In this document: positions 18,439 through 24,686 of the stretch, piece by piece
Numbering within the stretch: the stretch's first letter is position 1
Layout of the letters: each line of letters begins with the position of its first letter
Source of the DNA: an uncultured Lachnospiraceae bacterium
Lineage (GTDB): Bacteria; Bacillota; Clostridia; Lachnospirales; Lachnospiraceae
Direction of reading: 5' to 3'
DNA length: 39,824 nucleotides
NCBI GenBank assembly: GCA_910585765.1
Contig: CAJUES010000031.1
Span: 1-39,824 of the forward strand
Notes under the pieces: model-generated
Databases searched by the model: none
Told to the model about the DNA's origin: nothing
The model's input: the letters and a program-made list of their open reading frames with translations, nothing else
Position numbers and translations under genes: made by a program

Positions 18439-18464
18439 AAAATTTATGTGCAAACATAAATTTT
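18439..18464. repeat. perfect hairpin, 10-bp stem
   Basis: Arms aaaatttatg (18439-18448) and cataaatttt (18455-18464) flank a 6-nt loop. The hairpin is about 300 bp beyond the TnpB-like stop. It resembles the subterminal palindromes that IS200/IS605 elements carry near their right end, and so may mark the old element end or the 3' end of a guide-RNA scaffold. Confidence 0.7.
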
Positions 18465-18556
18465 CACTTCGCTCCGCATAAGCTGCGGTCCTGGCATACC
18501 CGAGAGCCAAACATCGAAATCGATATCCAGCTTAGCTAATGCCGACTTTTTGCTTT

Positions 18557-18612
18557 CGGAACCGTGAAGAAACAACTTTGTCTTACCGCACAGTTGTTTC
18601 TTCGCGGTTCCG
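18557..18612. repeat. long inverted repeat, 21-bp arms with one mismatch
   Basis: The left arm 18557-18577 and right arm 18592-18612 are reverse complements at 20 of 21 positions, around a 14-nt loop. On the minus strand the stem is followed by AAAGC, not a T-run, so it is not a standard terminator. It is the strongest structure in the gap after the TnpB-like gene and fits an RNA scaffold stem. Confidence 0.8.
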
Positions 18613-18629
18613 ATCCGATCAAATCGGAT
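18613..18629. repeat. small perfect hairpin beside the 21-bp stem
   Basis: Arms atccgat and atcggat flank a 3-nt loop. It directly abuts the larger inverted repeat, giving two stacked hairpins in any transcript of either strand. Confidence 0.7.
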
Positions 18630-18764
18630 TTTCCAACGTTGCAGGATTTTCCACGAACGTTAGTCTTTCCTGCATCATTGAATGTTATATGTTAATGTAT
18701 GCTTTCTGTGATCCGCCCTGCGGTAAAATCATCTTGCGATCATTCATTCCCAGACGCATACAGA

Positions 18765-20165
18765 TTAACCGGTCTGTGATGGTTCCGTGTTTTTACGCAA
18801 TGCTGCACCAGTGCACTGACTGCTTGCCAAATACTCTTTTTGTATATTGGCTGCTGAGTTCAAAGCGATCGTAGTCCTCAAGCCGCAGCTATCGCACTCA
18901 AACAGTTTCCCCTGTCTCTTCCCTTCCGCACCACATGCAGAGCAGATCGCCCCTGTGTGTCTGGAACTGATCACTGCAAGCTCTATGGAATGGATCCTGC
19001 ATTTATACGCGAGTCTTTCCCGGATATAACTGCTGAAATTCCGCGCCTGTTTCCTGTTCGCTGCCTTCGCATAGATCTTTGTCTTATTTTTCGTGACGGG
19101 TCTGGTGATCACGATCCTGGCAGGCTTTTCGACACGGATCATTCTGTTGATCTCTGTGTTGATGAAGGTCGTCGTCCGAACCCTCTCTTTTTCTTTCTGT
19201 CTGTCATATTTGCTTTTTCCGAGATTGTTGGCTTCTATAATGCCCGCCTTTCTGGCATCGCCTTCCTCAGCACTCTGCAAATATACCGTATACATTTTGC
19301 GGCGCTCCCTGTTTTTTCTCGCCAGCCGCTCCGTCTCCGGGTCAGTCAGCTCTTCCAGTGCTTCACCGTAAATGTGCCCATTGGACAATGTGAACAGATC
19401 CCTGCTGCCTATATAGACATAGATCGTGTTGGTGTAATCCTGATGTTTTCTCACCTTTGTCTCGACCGGAACTGCCAGGACGACATCATTTTGTCTGATC
19501 TGTACCTGCAGCTGCCTGTCAAACATGCGCCGATCCTTCATCGGTATAGCGATCCGCTTTCTGGGAATCCTGCATACGATCCGCATCGCACCGTCTTTGT
19601 AAGAATAGCCGTTTGGCGAAATCCGAAAGGAATCAGCGTGATCTGTCTGCGGCTGCGTCAGGTATCTTCTGGTAAGCCTGCACAACAGATTGTTCAGACG
19701 CTTTACATCAATGTCAAGTCCGACAGCGTTTCTGGGCATTTCATATTCCCGATGGTTTAAAACCGCCGCATACACACCGTTCATCTTCAGCACTGTCCTG
19801 AGATAGATCCTGTCGCTGTCGCTGAGATTTTCATTTGCGGTGATGCACTCGCTGATCTTGTTGCGCACAGTGCCCCAGCTGCATTTGATGTTCGTGACGG
19901 CATCTGCGATCGCAAGCTCATAGTACACTGCCGGAAGGTTTAGCTGCTCCCGCAGTCCGCAGCGGCGCATCTCGTTCAAAATGTTGTAGACAGGTGTCAG
20001 GTTATTTACGTTTTTGACCCCTGAATATTTCCTGTAAACATGATTTTTGACCTTGCAACAGTCGGCTGCGATCCCTCTCAAAAAGGTCATCGTCTCCTCC
20101 GGCAATGGCTGGCTGTACTGCCAGACTGTCTTGGTCACTGTACTGTCTGCGGGCACTGATCCCAT
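18765..20165 (-). CDS. TnpB-like protein lacking RuvC catalytic residues
   Basis: This 466-residue protein has the TnpB fold order and an intact zinc ribbon (C408-xx-C411, C424-xx-C427). The three RuvC acids appear lost. In the RuvC-I segment IYVYIGSRDLFTLSNG the expected Asp is Y251. In RuvC-II, ARIVITRPV, the expected Glu is T354. In RuvC-III, TTIALNSAANI, the Asp before LN-AA-NI is A434. The frame is otherwise full length, with AAGGA 7 nt before the ATG, so it is not an obvious pseudogene. No TnpA is nearby. Known nuclease-dead TnpB homologues (TldR) act as RNA-guided transcription repressors. Here it sits between a putative inversion switch and the glycan operon. Alternatives are a decaying transposon gene, or a branch with relocated active-site residues. 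Confidence 0.85.
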   Translation of the reverse strand: MGSVPADSTVTKTVWQYSQPLPEETMTFLRGIAADCCKVKNHVYRKYSGVKNVNNLTPVYNILNEMRRCGLREQLNLPAVYYELAIADAVTNIKCSWGTVRNKISECITANENLSDSDRIYLRTVLKMNGVYAAVLNHREYEMPRNAVGLDIDVKRLNNLLCRLTRRYLTQPQTDHADSFRISPNGYSYKDGAMRIVCRIPRKRIAIPMKDRRMFDRQLQVQIRQNDVVLAVPVETKVRKHQDYTNTIYVYIGSRDLFTLSNGHIYGEALEELTDPETERLARKNRERRKMYTVYLQSAEEGDARKAGIIEANNLGKSKYDRQKEKERVRTTTFINTEINRMIRVEKPARIVITRPVTKNKTKIYAKAANRKQARNFSSYIRERLAYKCRIHSIELAVISSRHTGAICSACGAEGKRQGKLFECDSCGLRTTIALNSAANIQKEYLASSQCTGAALRKNTEPSQTG

Positions 20166-20325
20166 CCCTTAGTCCTTCTCTGTGATATCCAGACCACACA
20201 GACTCTGCGGACAAATGTCTTTCAAACTGCACGGAATGCCTTGCAGCTCCCGCTGACATGTTCCTCAAGCCACATGTGTGCATCACAATCTACCATTCTG
20301 ATATACGCAGCGATAAGAGACTGTG

Positions 20326-20355
20326 AAATTTCGCAGATTGTTATGATCTGCGAAA
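20326..20355. repeat. inverted recombination-like site 1 (30 bp)
   Basis: Arms tttcgcagat (20329-20338) and atctgcgaaa (20346-20355) are perfect reverse complements around the asymmetric 7-bp spacer tgttatg. The whole 30 bp, including the flanking aaa, is the exact reverse complement of 20674-20703. Ten-bp arms with a 6-8 bp spacer is the layout of tyrosine-recombinase crossover sites such as dif, loxP and FRT. Confidence 0.85.
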
Positions 20356-20394
20356 CCTGTCCAAAAGGCTTTGCTGTAAGTGTATTTGCTATAG

Positions 20395-20496
20395 CTGACC
20401 ACAAATCTGACCACGAAAACCCCCTTTTCTTTCAGTTGGAGAACGGTTTTGAACGTTTATTTTCACAATGACTGACCACAAATCCGACCACGAAAA
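20395..20496. repeat. pair of 25-bp direct repeats built from GACCAC iterons
   Basis: Copies at 20395-20419 and 20472-20496 differ at one base. Each contains two GACCAC units 12 bp apart, giving four in about 100 bp. They could be protein-binding iterons inside the putative switch. On the plus strand they can also read as LTTN-TTK peptides, so they may be relics of a gene tail. Confidence 0.7.
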
Positions 20497-20584
20497 AAGC
20501 AGAGATTTCCGCCATTTTTTAGACGAAAAGTATCTGCTTCCATATCTTTCTAACTCGGTTTAAACTTAATTTTTGAAAAAAGAA

Positions 20585-20613
20585 TTGTCTTTTTGGTTAA
20601 AACATGATAGACT
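20585..20613 (+). promoter_or_regulatory. candidate promoter inside invertible segment, reading away from the operon
   Basis: TTGTCT (20585-20590) and TAGACT (20608-20613) are 17 bp apart, with TG one base before the -10 (extended -10). Each hexamer matches consensus at 4 of 6. As assembled it points right; after inversion it would point into the TnpB-like gene. Confidence 0.35.
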
Positions 20614-20661
20614 ATTACCGATATAAAGTAATAGCAGTGAAAAAGTCCATTTTTCTAAGAC

Positions 20662-20691
20662 ATTTTAGTTCAATTTCGCAGATCATAACAA
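20662..20691 (-). promoter_or_regulatory. candidate promoter overlapping site 2, reading toward TnpB-like gene
   Basis: On the minus strand TTGTTA (20691-20686) and TAAAAT (20667-20662) are 18 bp apart; the -35 falls in the spacer of site 2. If real, it drives the TnpB-like gene in the present orientation, and the recombination site supplies its -35. Confidence 0.3.
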
Positions 20692-20703
20692 TCTGCGAAA
20701 TTT
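20674..20703. repeat. inverted recombination-like site 2 (30 bp)
   Basis: Arms tttcgcagat (20674-20683) and atctgcgaaa (20691-20700) flank the spacer cataaca, the reverse complement of the site 1 spacer, followed by ttt. The identity to site 1 in inverted orientation is perfect over 30 bp and stops abruptly on both sides. Confidence 0.85.
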
Positions 20704-20818
20704 TTGCATTATACTGCAAGAAAATCGTGGTCCGATCACAAGAAAGTCGCCTCGCCCACCACGCAACTGCCAGCTCCTACTGACATACTTCCGCCAAATC
20801 TCCATTGTACAATCACAC

Positions 20819-20861
20819 AAAAACCGAGCAGAAGATCGTCTCTGATTCTTTTTCTGCCCGG
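20819..20861 (-). terminator. rho-independent terminator of AAA-ATPase gene
   Basis: Read on the minus strand, CCGGGCAGAA (20861-20852) pairs with TTCTGCTCGG (20833-20824), with one G-U pair and an 18-nt loop, and a T5 run follows. It lies about 60 bp after the AAA-ATPase stop and should isolate that gene from the switch region. Confidence 0.75.
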
Positions 20862-20919
20862 TTCTGCTTGCCATATTTATTTCCTTGATCGCGCAGTCGT
20901 GTGTCTGCTGTCCGCTCCG

Positions 20920-22506
20920 CTACACCACGGCTTCCACGATCGTTTTGCTGCCGATCTGGATCTTTTTCACGCCAGTCTCTTTCTTTTGATTAAAATTAAA
21001 ACTGAGCATATATCCTTTATCCATATGATAATAGTCCAGATATTCCGCAAGCTGCCGTTCGCCTCTCTCATTGTACTCGTTTCCGCGCCAGATCTTGAGC
21101 TCGATGACAAACCGCTCCCCAAGGTAATCGACGATAATGTCTGTGCGCCTCTCGTCACGCGTCTGCGCCTCGATGTAATAATTTCCTGTGCCGTTTATGA
21201 TCGGTTTCAGGAACAACAGGAAAAACTTGCGCCCGTTATCCTCAACAAACCGTTCGTTGTTCTGACCATAGATCTCATCGAAGGAAACCACAAACCTGCT
21301 CATGACGCTGTCCATATCGAGTCTTCCATCCTGGACAAAGCAGCTTTTATCCCGCTTCGCCATGCGGATGATCGCATTGGAAAGCTCCTCCTCAGAGTAA
21401 AAGTAGTTGTAGAGACGTGTCTCGAAAATACGGTTTGCGATCTGCACTTTTCCTCTTCTGTTGACCGCATACCCAAACATACATGCCAGATCGATCTCCT
21501 TCGTATCCGGATTGTATGAGAATTCGTCGCCTCGGAAGAGGATCGCCTGAAACATCTGCTTCATCTCCGGATATTCGTCGAGATGGCGGATCATGCTCTC
21601 AAACAGCGGCGTGTGCGCAACCAATATTTTCATGACTGCATGGACGACGCCCTCCTTTGACCACATTTGTTCCTGATTCTCAAATTCCTCATCACTGTCA
21701 AGATCCTCATCAATATATTTGCAGATCGCGGACACCAGGACCGGATATCCGGACGTGTAGGCGTAGATCTCCTCCGACACTGCCTGCAGATCCATCCCTG
21801 TATGATGCTCTTCCTCGTACTCCTCTAGCATCCCCGCGATCTGGGCAGCAGAAAAGCTCATATCGATCTTAAACTCCGCGGCGATGTTCCACGGGCTGTT
21901 GTACTGATGTTCGGACTCAGGGCGCAGCTTTAGTTTCAGATTCTTGATGTTGTAAACACCTGCCAAAATAACTGACTGAAAAATCGGCATCTTATCCCGC
22001 TTCAAATAATATGCCCTGAGCTGTGCCAGGAAATCAATAAAGACCTGGTTGTTTGATGCGCTGTCAACCTCATCGATCATCAGTACGATCGGACGCGAAC
22101 TGTTTTCACACATACCGCTGAGGCACTCAAACAGTTCGCCCAGCCCGCCGTTTGGGTGATTTTTCTTAAAATCCAGCAGCTGATCCCGCAGCTGATCCTC
22201 CGCCTCTACATAGCGGAATGCAGTGACAAGCTTTTTGACCAGCGTCTGTGAAAAAATGATGTCGTCCTCAAAATCTCCCGTCGAAAATTCCTGAAAATCC
22301 AACGACAGAACAATGTAATCGTCTTTCAGATATTGTTCCAGCGCACCCAGGGTCGTCGTCTTGCCATACTGGCGTCCTCTGTTGATCACAAAATAATCTC
22401 CGCAATCCACCAAATTTTCCTTAATCTCTTTTAATCTGTCATTAAGCTTGACCATATAATGTCTCTGTGGATTACAAGAACCAGTAGTATTAAACTTTCG
22501 TTTCAT
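20920..22506 (-). CDS. AAA-ATPase with C-terminal PD-(D/E)XK nuclease-like domain
   Basis: This 528-residue protein has a Walker A-type loop GRQYGKTT (about residues 44-51), a Walker B motif IVLMIDEVD, and a C-terminal nuclease-like core TDIIVDYLGERFVIELKIW with D and ExK positions intact. This matches the widespread AAA-ATPase-like/DUF1703-type family of anaerobes, often multicopy and of unknown role (defence or mobile-element functions have been suggested). GGAGG lies 9 nt before the ATG used; an in-frame GTG one codon earlier is possible. It has its own terminator. No partner gene is evident, though it lies beside the putative switch. Confidence 0.85.
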   Translation of the reverse strand: MKRKFNTTGSCNPQRHYMVKLNDRLKEIKENLVDCGDYFVINRGRQYGKTTTLGALEQYLKDDYIVLSLDFQEFSTGDFEDDIIFSQTLVKKLVTAFRYVEAEDQLRDQLLDFKKNHPNGGLGELFECLSGMCENSSRPIVLMIDEVDSASNNQVFIDFLAQLRAYYLKRDKMPIFQSVILAGVYNIKNLKLKLRPESEHQYNSPWNIAAEFKIDMSFSAAQIAGMLEEYEEEHHTGMDLQAVSEEIYAYTSGYPVLVSAICKYIDEDLDSDEEFENQEQMWSKEGVVHAVMKILVAHTPLFESMIRHLDEYPEMKQMFQAILFRGDEFSYNPDTKEIDLACMFGYAVNRRGKVQIANRIFETRLYNYFYSEEELSNAIIRMAKRDKSCFVQDGRLDMDSVMSRFVVSFDEIYGQNNERFVEDNGRKFFLLFLKPIINGTGNYYIEAQTRDERRTDIIVDYLGERFVIELKIWRGNEYNERGERQLAEYLDYYHMDKGYMLSFNFNQKKETGVKKIQIGSKTIVEAVV

Positions 22507-22616
22507 CACTTTTTACCTCCGCCCATATCATCATACCCCCTATTTTACCAGTCCCGGCAGCATCTGTAAACAGGAGAATCCGCGAAAATCCGGCAAAAGT
22601 CCAGCCTGAAACCTAT

Positions 22617-24686
22617 TTATTCATAGATCCGAAACGCTTTCCCGTCCCTCACCATGACCGGAATCACATCGATCGGCGCCGGAACCGTCACGGTCTGTCC
22701 GCCCTCATAGACTTTGTGCGTGTAGGCATCCGTCCACTGTGCCCCCCTGGGCAGATAGATCGTCCTGCTGTCCGCACCTGCCTCCATGACGGGCGAAACG
22801 AGCAGATCCGGTCCGAACATGTAGGAATCCTCCACCTCCCAGCTTGCCGGATCCTCCGGGAAATCATAGAACAGCGGGCGCATCACCGGCGAACCGCTCT
22901 CGCTTGCCTGCTGCATGCAGGTGCGGATATACGGTCTCAGATTCTCCCTGATAAAGAGATATTTCTTCAGGATCTCATAGTTGTCCTCGCCAAAGCTCCA
23001 CACCTCATTGTCCTGTCCGCTCGTCAGCTGGCGCACGCCGTTTCGGAATTCCTGCTCGCGCTCATGCCACGGGGACCGCTCTCCGTGCATGCGGAATACC
23101 GGGCAGAATGCGCCCCACGCAAACCAGCGCACCAGGAGCTCCCGAAACGCTGGATCGCTGATGTCACCGCCCAGAAATCCTCCGATGTCGGAAGTCCACC
23201 ACGGGATCCCGGCAATCCCCATATTCAATCCCGCCTGCAGCTGCTCTTGCATCGCGCGGAACGAGGAATAGATATCTCCCGACCATGTGAGCACGCCGTA
23301 TTTCTGGCTCCCTGCCCACGCACAGCGCACGAGACTCATGATATCCGTCTCGCCCTCCGCCCGGAGTCCGTCATAGAACCCCTTCGCATAGCCCACAGGA
23401 TACGTGTTGGTGCACTGCAGCGCCGGTCCCGCATAGTAGCGGTAATTGTCAAAGTCATACGGTCCGTACTCCGGCTCTGCCTCGTCGAGCCAGAAACAGC
23501 GGATCCCGTACCTGTAATAATTTTCCCTGCAGCGCTCCCACACATACTTCTGTGCGCCGGGGTGCGTCGCATCGTAAAACACGGTATTCCCCATCCAGGT
23601 CATGTGATTCTGGTTCCCGCGATCCGCGTTCACCAGATAGCCCATGTCGCTCATCCTGCCAAAATTCTCGCTCCGCTCATCGACTGTCGGCCAGACTGAC
23701 ACGACCGTCTCTATGCCAAGCTCCTTCAACTCCCTGACCATCGCCTCCGGATCCGGCCAGTCAAGCGGCTCAAACTTGAAATCGCCCTGCATCGTCCAGT
23801 GGAAAAAGTCGATCACGATCGCATCCATCGGAAGCCCGCGTCTCTTGTGCTCGCGCGCAACTGCCAGCAGCTCATCCTGCGTGCGGTAGCGAAGTTTGCA
23901 CTGCCAATAGCCAAGCCCGTACTCCGGCATCATCGGCGTCCGCCCCGTGGCAAGGGAGTACTGCGCCTCGATCTCAGCGGGCGTGTCCCCTGCGGTGATG
24001 AAATAATCCAGCTTTTTCGTGCTCCTCGCATGCCACTCCGTCTTGTTTGTGCCGAATGTGGCTGTACCGACCGCCGGGTTGTTCCAGAAGAAGCCATACC
24101 CCCTGCTCGACACCATGAACGGCACGCTCGCCTGTGAATTTCTGTGCGCCAGCTCGAGCACCGCGCCTTTCTTGTTCAGGTTTTTCTCCTGATACTGCCC
24201 CATGCCGAAGATCTTCTCGTCGTCAAACGCCTCGAACCGCGCAGTCAGCTCAAAGTCCGATCCGCCCTGGAGCGGTCTCAGCTCCCTCGCCACGACCCGG
24301 AGCGGCACACAGTAGCGGTTGATCCTGTCGCGCGTGCGCCAGTACTCCTCTGTCAGGATTTCGCCCCGCTGATTGTAATACGAGATCCATCCCTCATGCG
24401 ACACCTTTGCCGTGATCTTTCCGTTGGTGATACGCGCCTGTTTCGCCCGCTGGTGGTATTTTGCGTACGCCTCCCCCCTGTACCACGGATCTGTCACATC
24501 GATCTCCTCAAAGGCGATCTGCGGCGTGATATCCTCCATTTTCTCCGTGAGCGCCCAGTCGTTCGCGTCCATCTGCGGCACTGCGCTCATGCGCACGCGC
24601 AGGGAGTTTGCTCCCCACGGCTCGATCCACACCGCGCTCTTTCCCTCCGCTATCACCAGTCTGTTTCCCTCTTGATATATTCTCAT
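22617..24686 (-). CDS. glycoside hydrolase family 31, alpha-xylosidase-like
   Basis: This 689-residue enzyme has the GH31 barrel. The nucleophile is probably D401 in CFWLDEAEPEYG and the acid/base D471 in TWSGDIYSS. DFFHWTMQGDFKF and PWWTSDIGGFLGG are further family landmarks. The DEAEPE variant is typical of alpha-xylosidase-type members, which remove xylose from xyloglucan fragments. There is no signal peptide, so it acts in the cytoplasm on imported oligosaccharides. Its ATG overlaps the GH74 stop (ATGA), and GAGGAGG lies 7 nt upstream, so the two enzymes are co-translated. Alpha-glucosidase activity cannot be excluded. Confidence 0.92.
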   Translation of the reverse strand: MRIYQEGNRLVIAEGKSAVWIEPWGANSLRVRMSAVPQMDANDWALTEKMEDITPQIAFEEIDVTDPWYRGEAYAKYHQRAKQARITNGKITAKVSHEGWISYYNQRGEILTEEYWRTRDRINRYCVPLRVVARELRPLQGGSDFELTARFEAFDDEKIFGMGQYQEKNLNKKGAVLELAHRNSQASVPFMVSSRGYGFFWNNPAVGTATFGTNKTEWHARSTKKLDYFITAGDTPAEIEAQYSLATGRTPMMPEYGLGYWQCKLRYRTQDELLAVAREHKRRGLPMDAIVIDFFHWTMQGDFKFEPLDWPDPEAMVRELKELGIETVVSVWPTVDERSENFGRMSDMGYLVNADRGNQNHMTWMGNTVFYDATHPGAQKYVWERCRENYYRYGIRCFWLDEAEPEYGPYDFDNYRYYAGPALQCTNTYPVGYAKGFYDGLRAEGETDIMSLVRCAWAGSQKYGVLTWSGDIYSSFRAMQEQLQAGLNMGIAGIPWWTSDIGGFLGGDISDPAFRELLVRWFAWGAFCPVFRMHGERSPWHEREQEFRNGVRQLTSGQDNEVWSFGEDNYEILKKYLFIRENLRPYIRTCMQQASESGSPVMRPLFYDFPEDPASWEVEDSYMFGPDLLVSPVMEAGADSRTIYLPRGAQWTDAYTHKVYEGGQTVTVPAPIDVIPVMVRDGKAFRIYE

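Larger units (their letters stand above)
18171..18764. other. 594-bp gap between TnpB-like gene and glycan operon
   Basis: No convincing gene lies here. The part next to the TnpB-like stop is packed with dyads (listed separately). The part next to the glycosyltransferase start holds short minus-strand fragments that look coding-like but are broken in all frames. One runs from a stop near 18288 to a TGA at 18183-18185 and ends in HLGGINIENMK. It may be the decayed tail of a lost gene. A small palindrome (6-bp arms, 18338-18352) is also present. Confidence 0.6.
18439..18764 (-). ncRNA. candidate omegaRNA/guide-RNA region 3' of TnpB-like gene
   Basis: TnpB guide RNAs are made from the 3' end of tnpB and the sequence after it, on the same strand, with the guide beyond the element's right end. 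The stretch after this gene's stop contains four dyads: gcagga/tcctgc (18641-18673), atccgat/atcggat (18613-18629), a 21-bp near-perfect stem (18557-18612) and a 10-bp stem (18439-18464). No ORF explains them. A guide would lie just below 18439 on the minus strand. I did not see an obvious match to that flank elsewhere in the window, so the target is unknown. Confidence 0.4.
20356..20673. other. putative invertible DNA segment (318 bp)
   Basis: The segment is bounded by two head-to-head 30-bp sites, so site-specific recombination between them would invert it. It is AT-rich and holds no gene, but carries promoter-like elements on both strands, a 7-bp-arm hairpin (20612-20634) and two near-identical 25-bp direct repeats. 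It lies directly upstream of the TnpB-like gene and glycan operon, where phase-variable promoters are found in other gut bacteria. Inversion itself is inferred. The current orientation cannot be called ON or OFF. Confidence 0.55.
20166..20919. other. 754-bp non-coding control region upstream of TnpB-like gene
   Basis: I see no convincing gene. From left to right it holds a 160-bp leader of the TnpB-like gene, inverted site 1, a segment with iterated GACCAC motifs and candidate promoters, inverted site 2, and the terminator of the AAA-ATPase gene. A diverged direct repeat, CAGCTCC-(2)-CTGACAT-(2)-TTCC-like, occurs at about 20244 and 20771, outside the two sites. Confidence 0.7.

Noticed and set aside
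17304..18440. 378-codon plus-strand open frame
   Set aside because: It lies mostly antisense to the CDP-glycerol-polymerase-like gene, has no recognisable domain or ribosome site, and shows cysteine- and isoleucine-rich antisense character.
18557..18612. Long hairpin as a transcription terminator
   Set aside because: No T-run follows the stem on the minus strand, and the loop is long, so I list it as RNA structure instead.
18439..20165. Active IS200/IS605 element
   Set aside because: No TnpA gene, no second palindromic end clearly matching the one at 18439, and the TnpB-like protein lacks its catalytic acids.
20395..20496. Direct repeats as a CRISPR array
   Set aside because: Only two copies, no regular spacers and no cas genes.
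20326..20703. MITE with 30-bp terminal inverted repeats
   Set aside because: No target-site duplication is seen outside the repeats, and each repeat is itself a 10-7-10 dyad, which suits a recombinase site better. I cannot fully exclude it.
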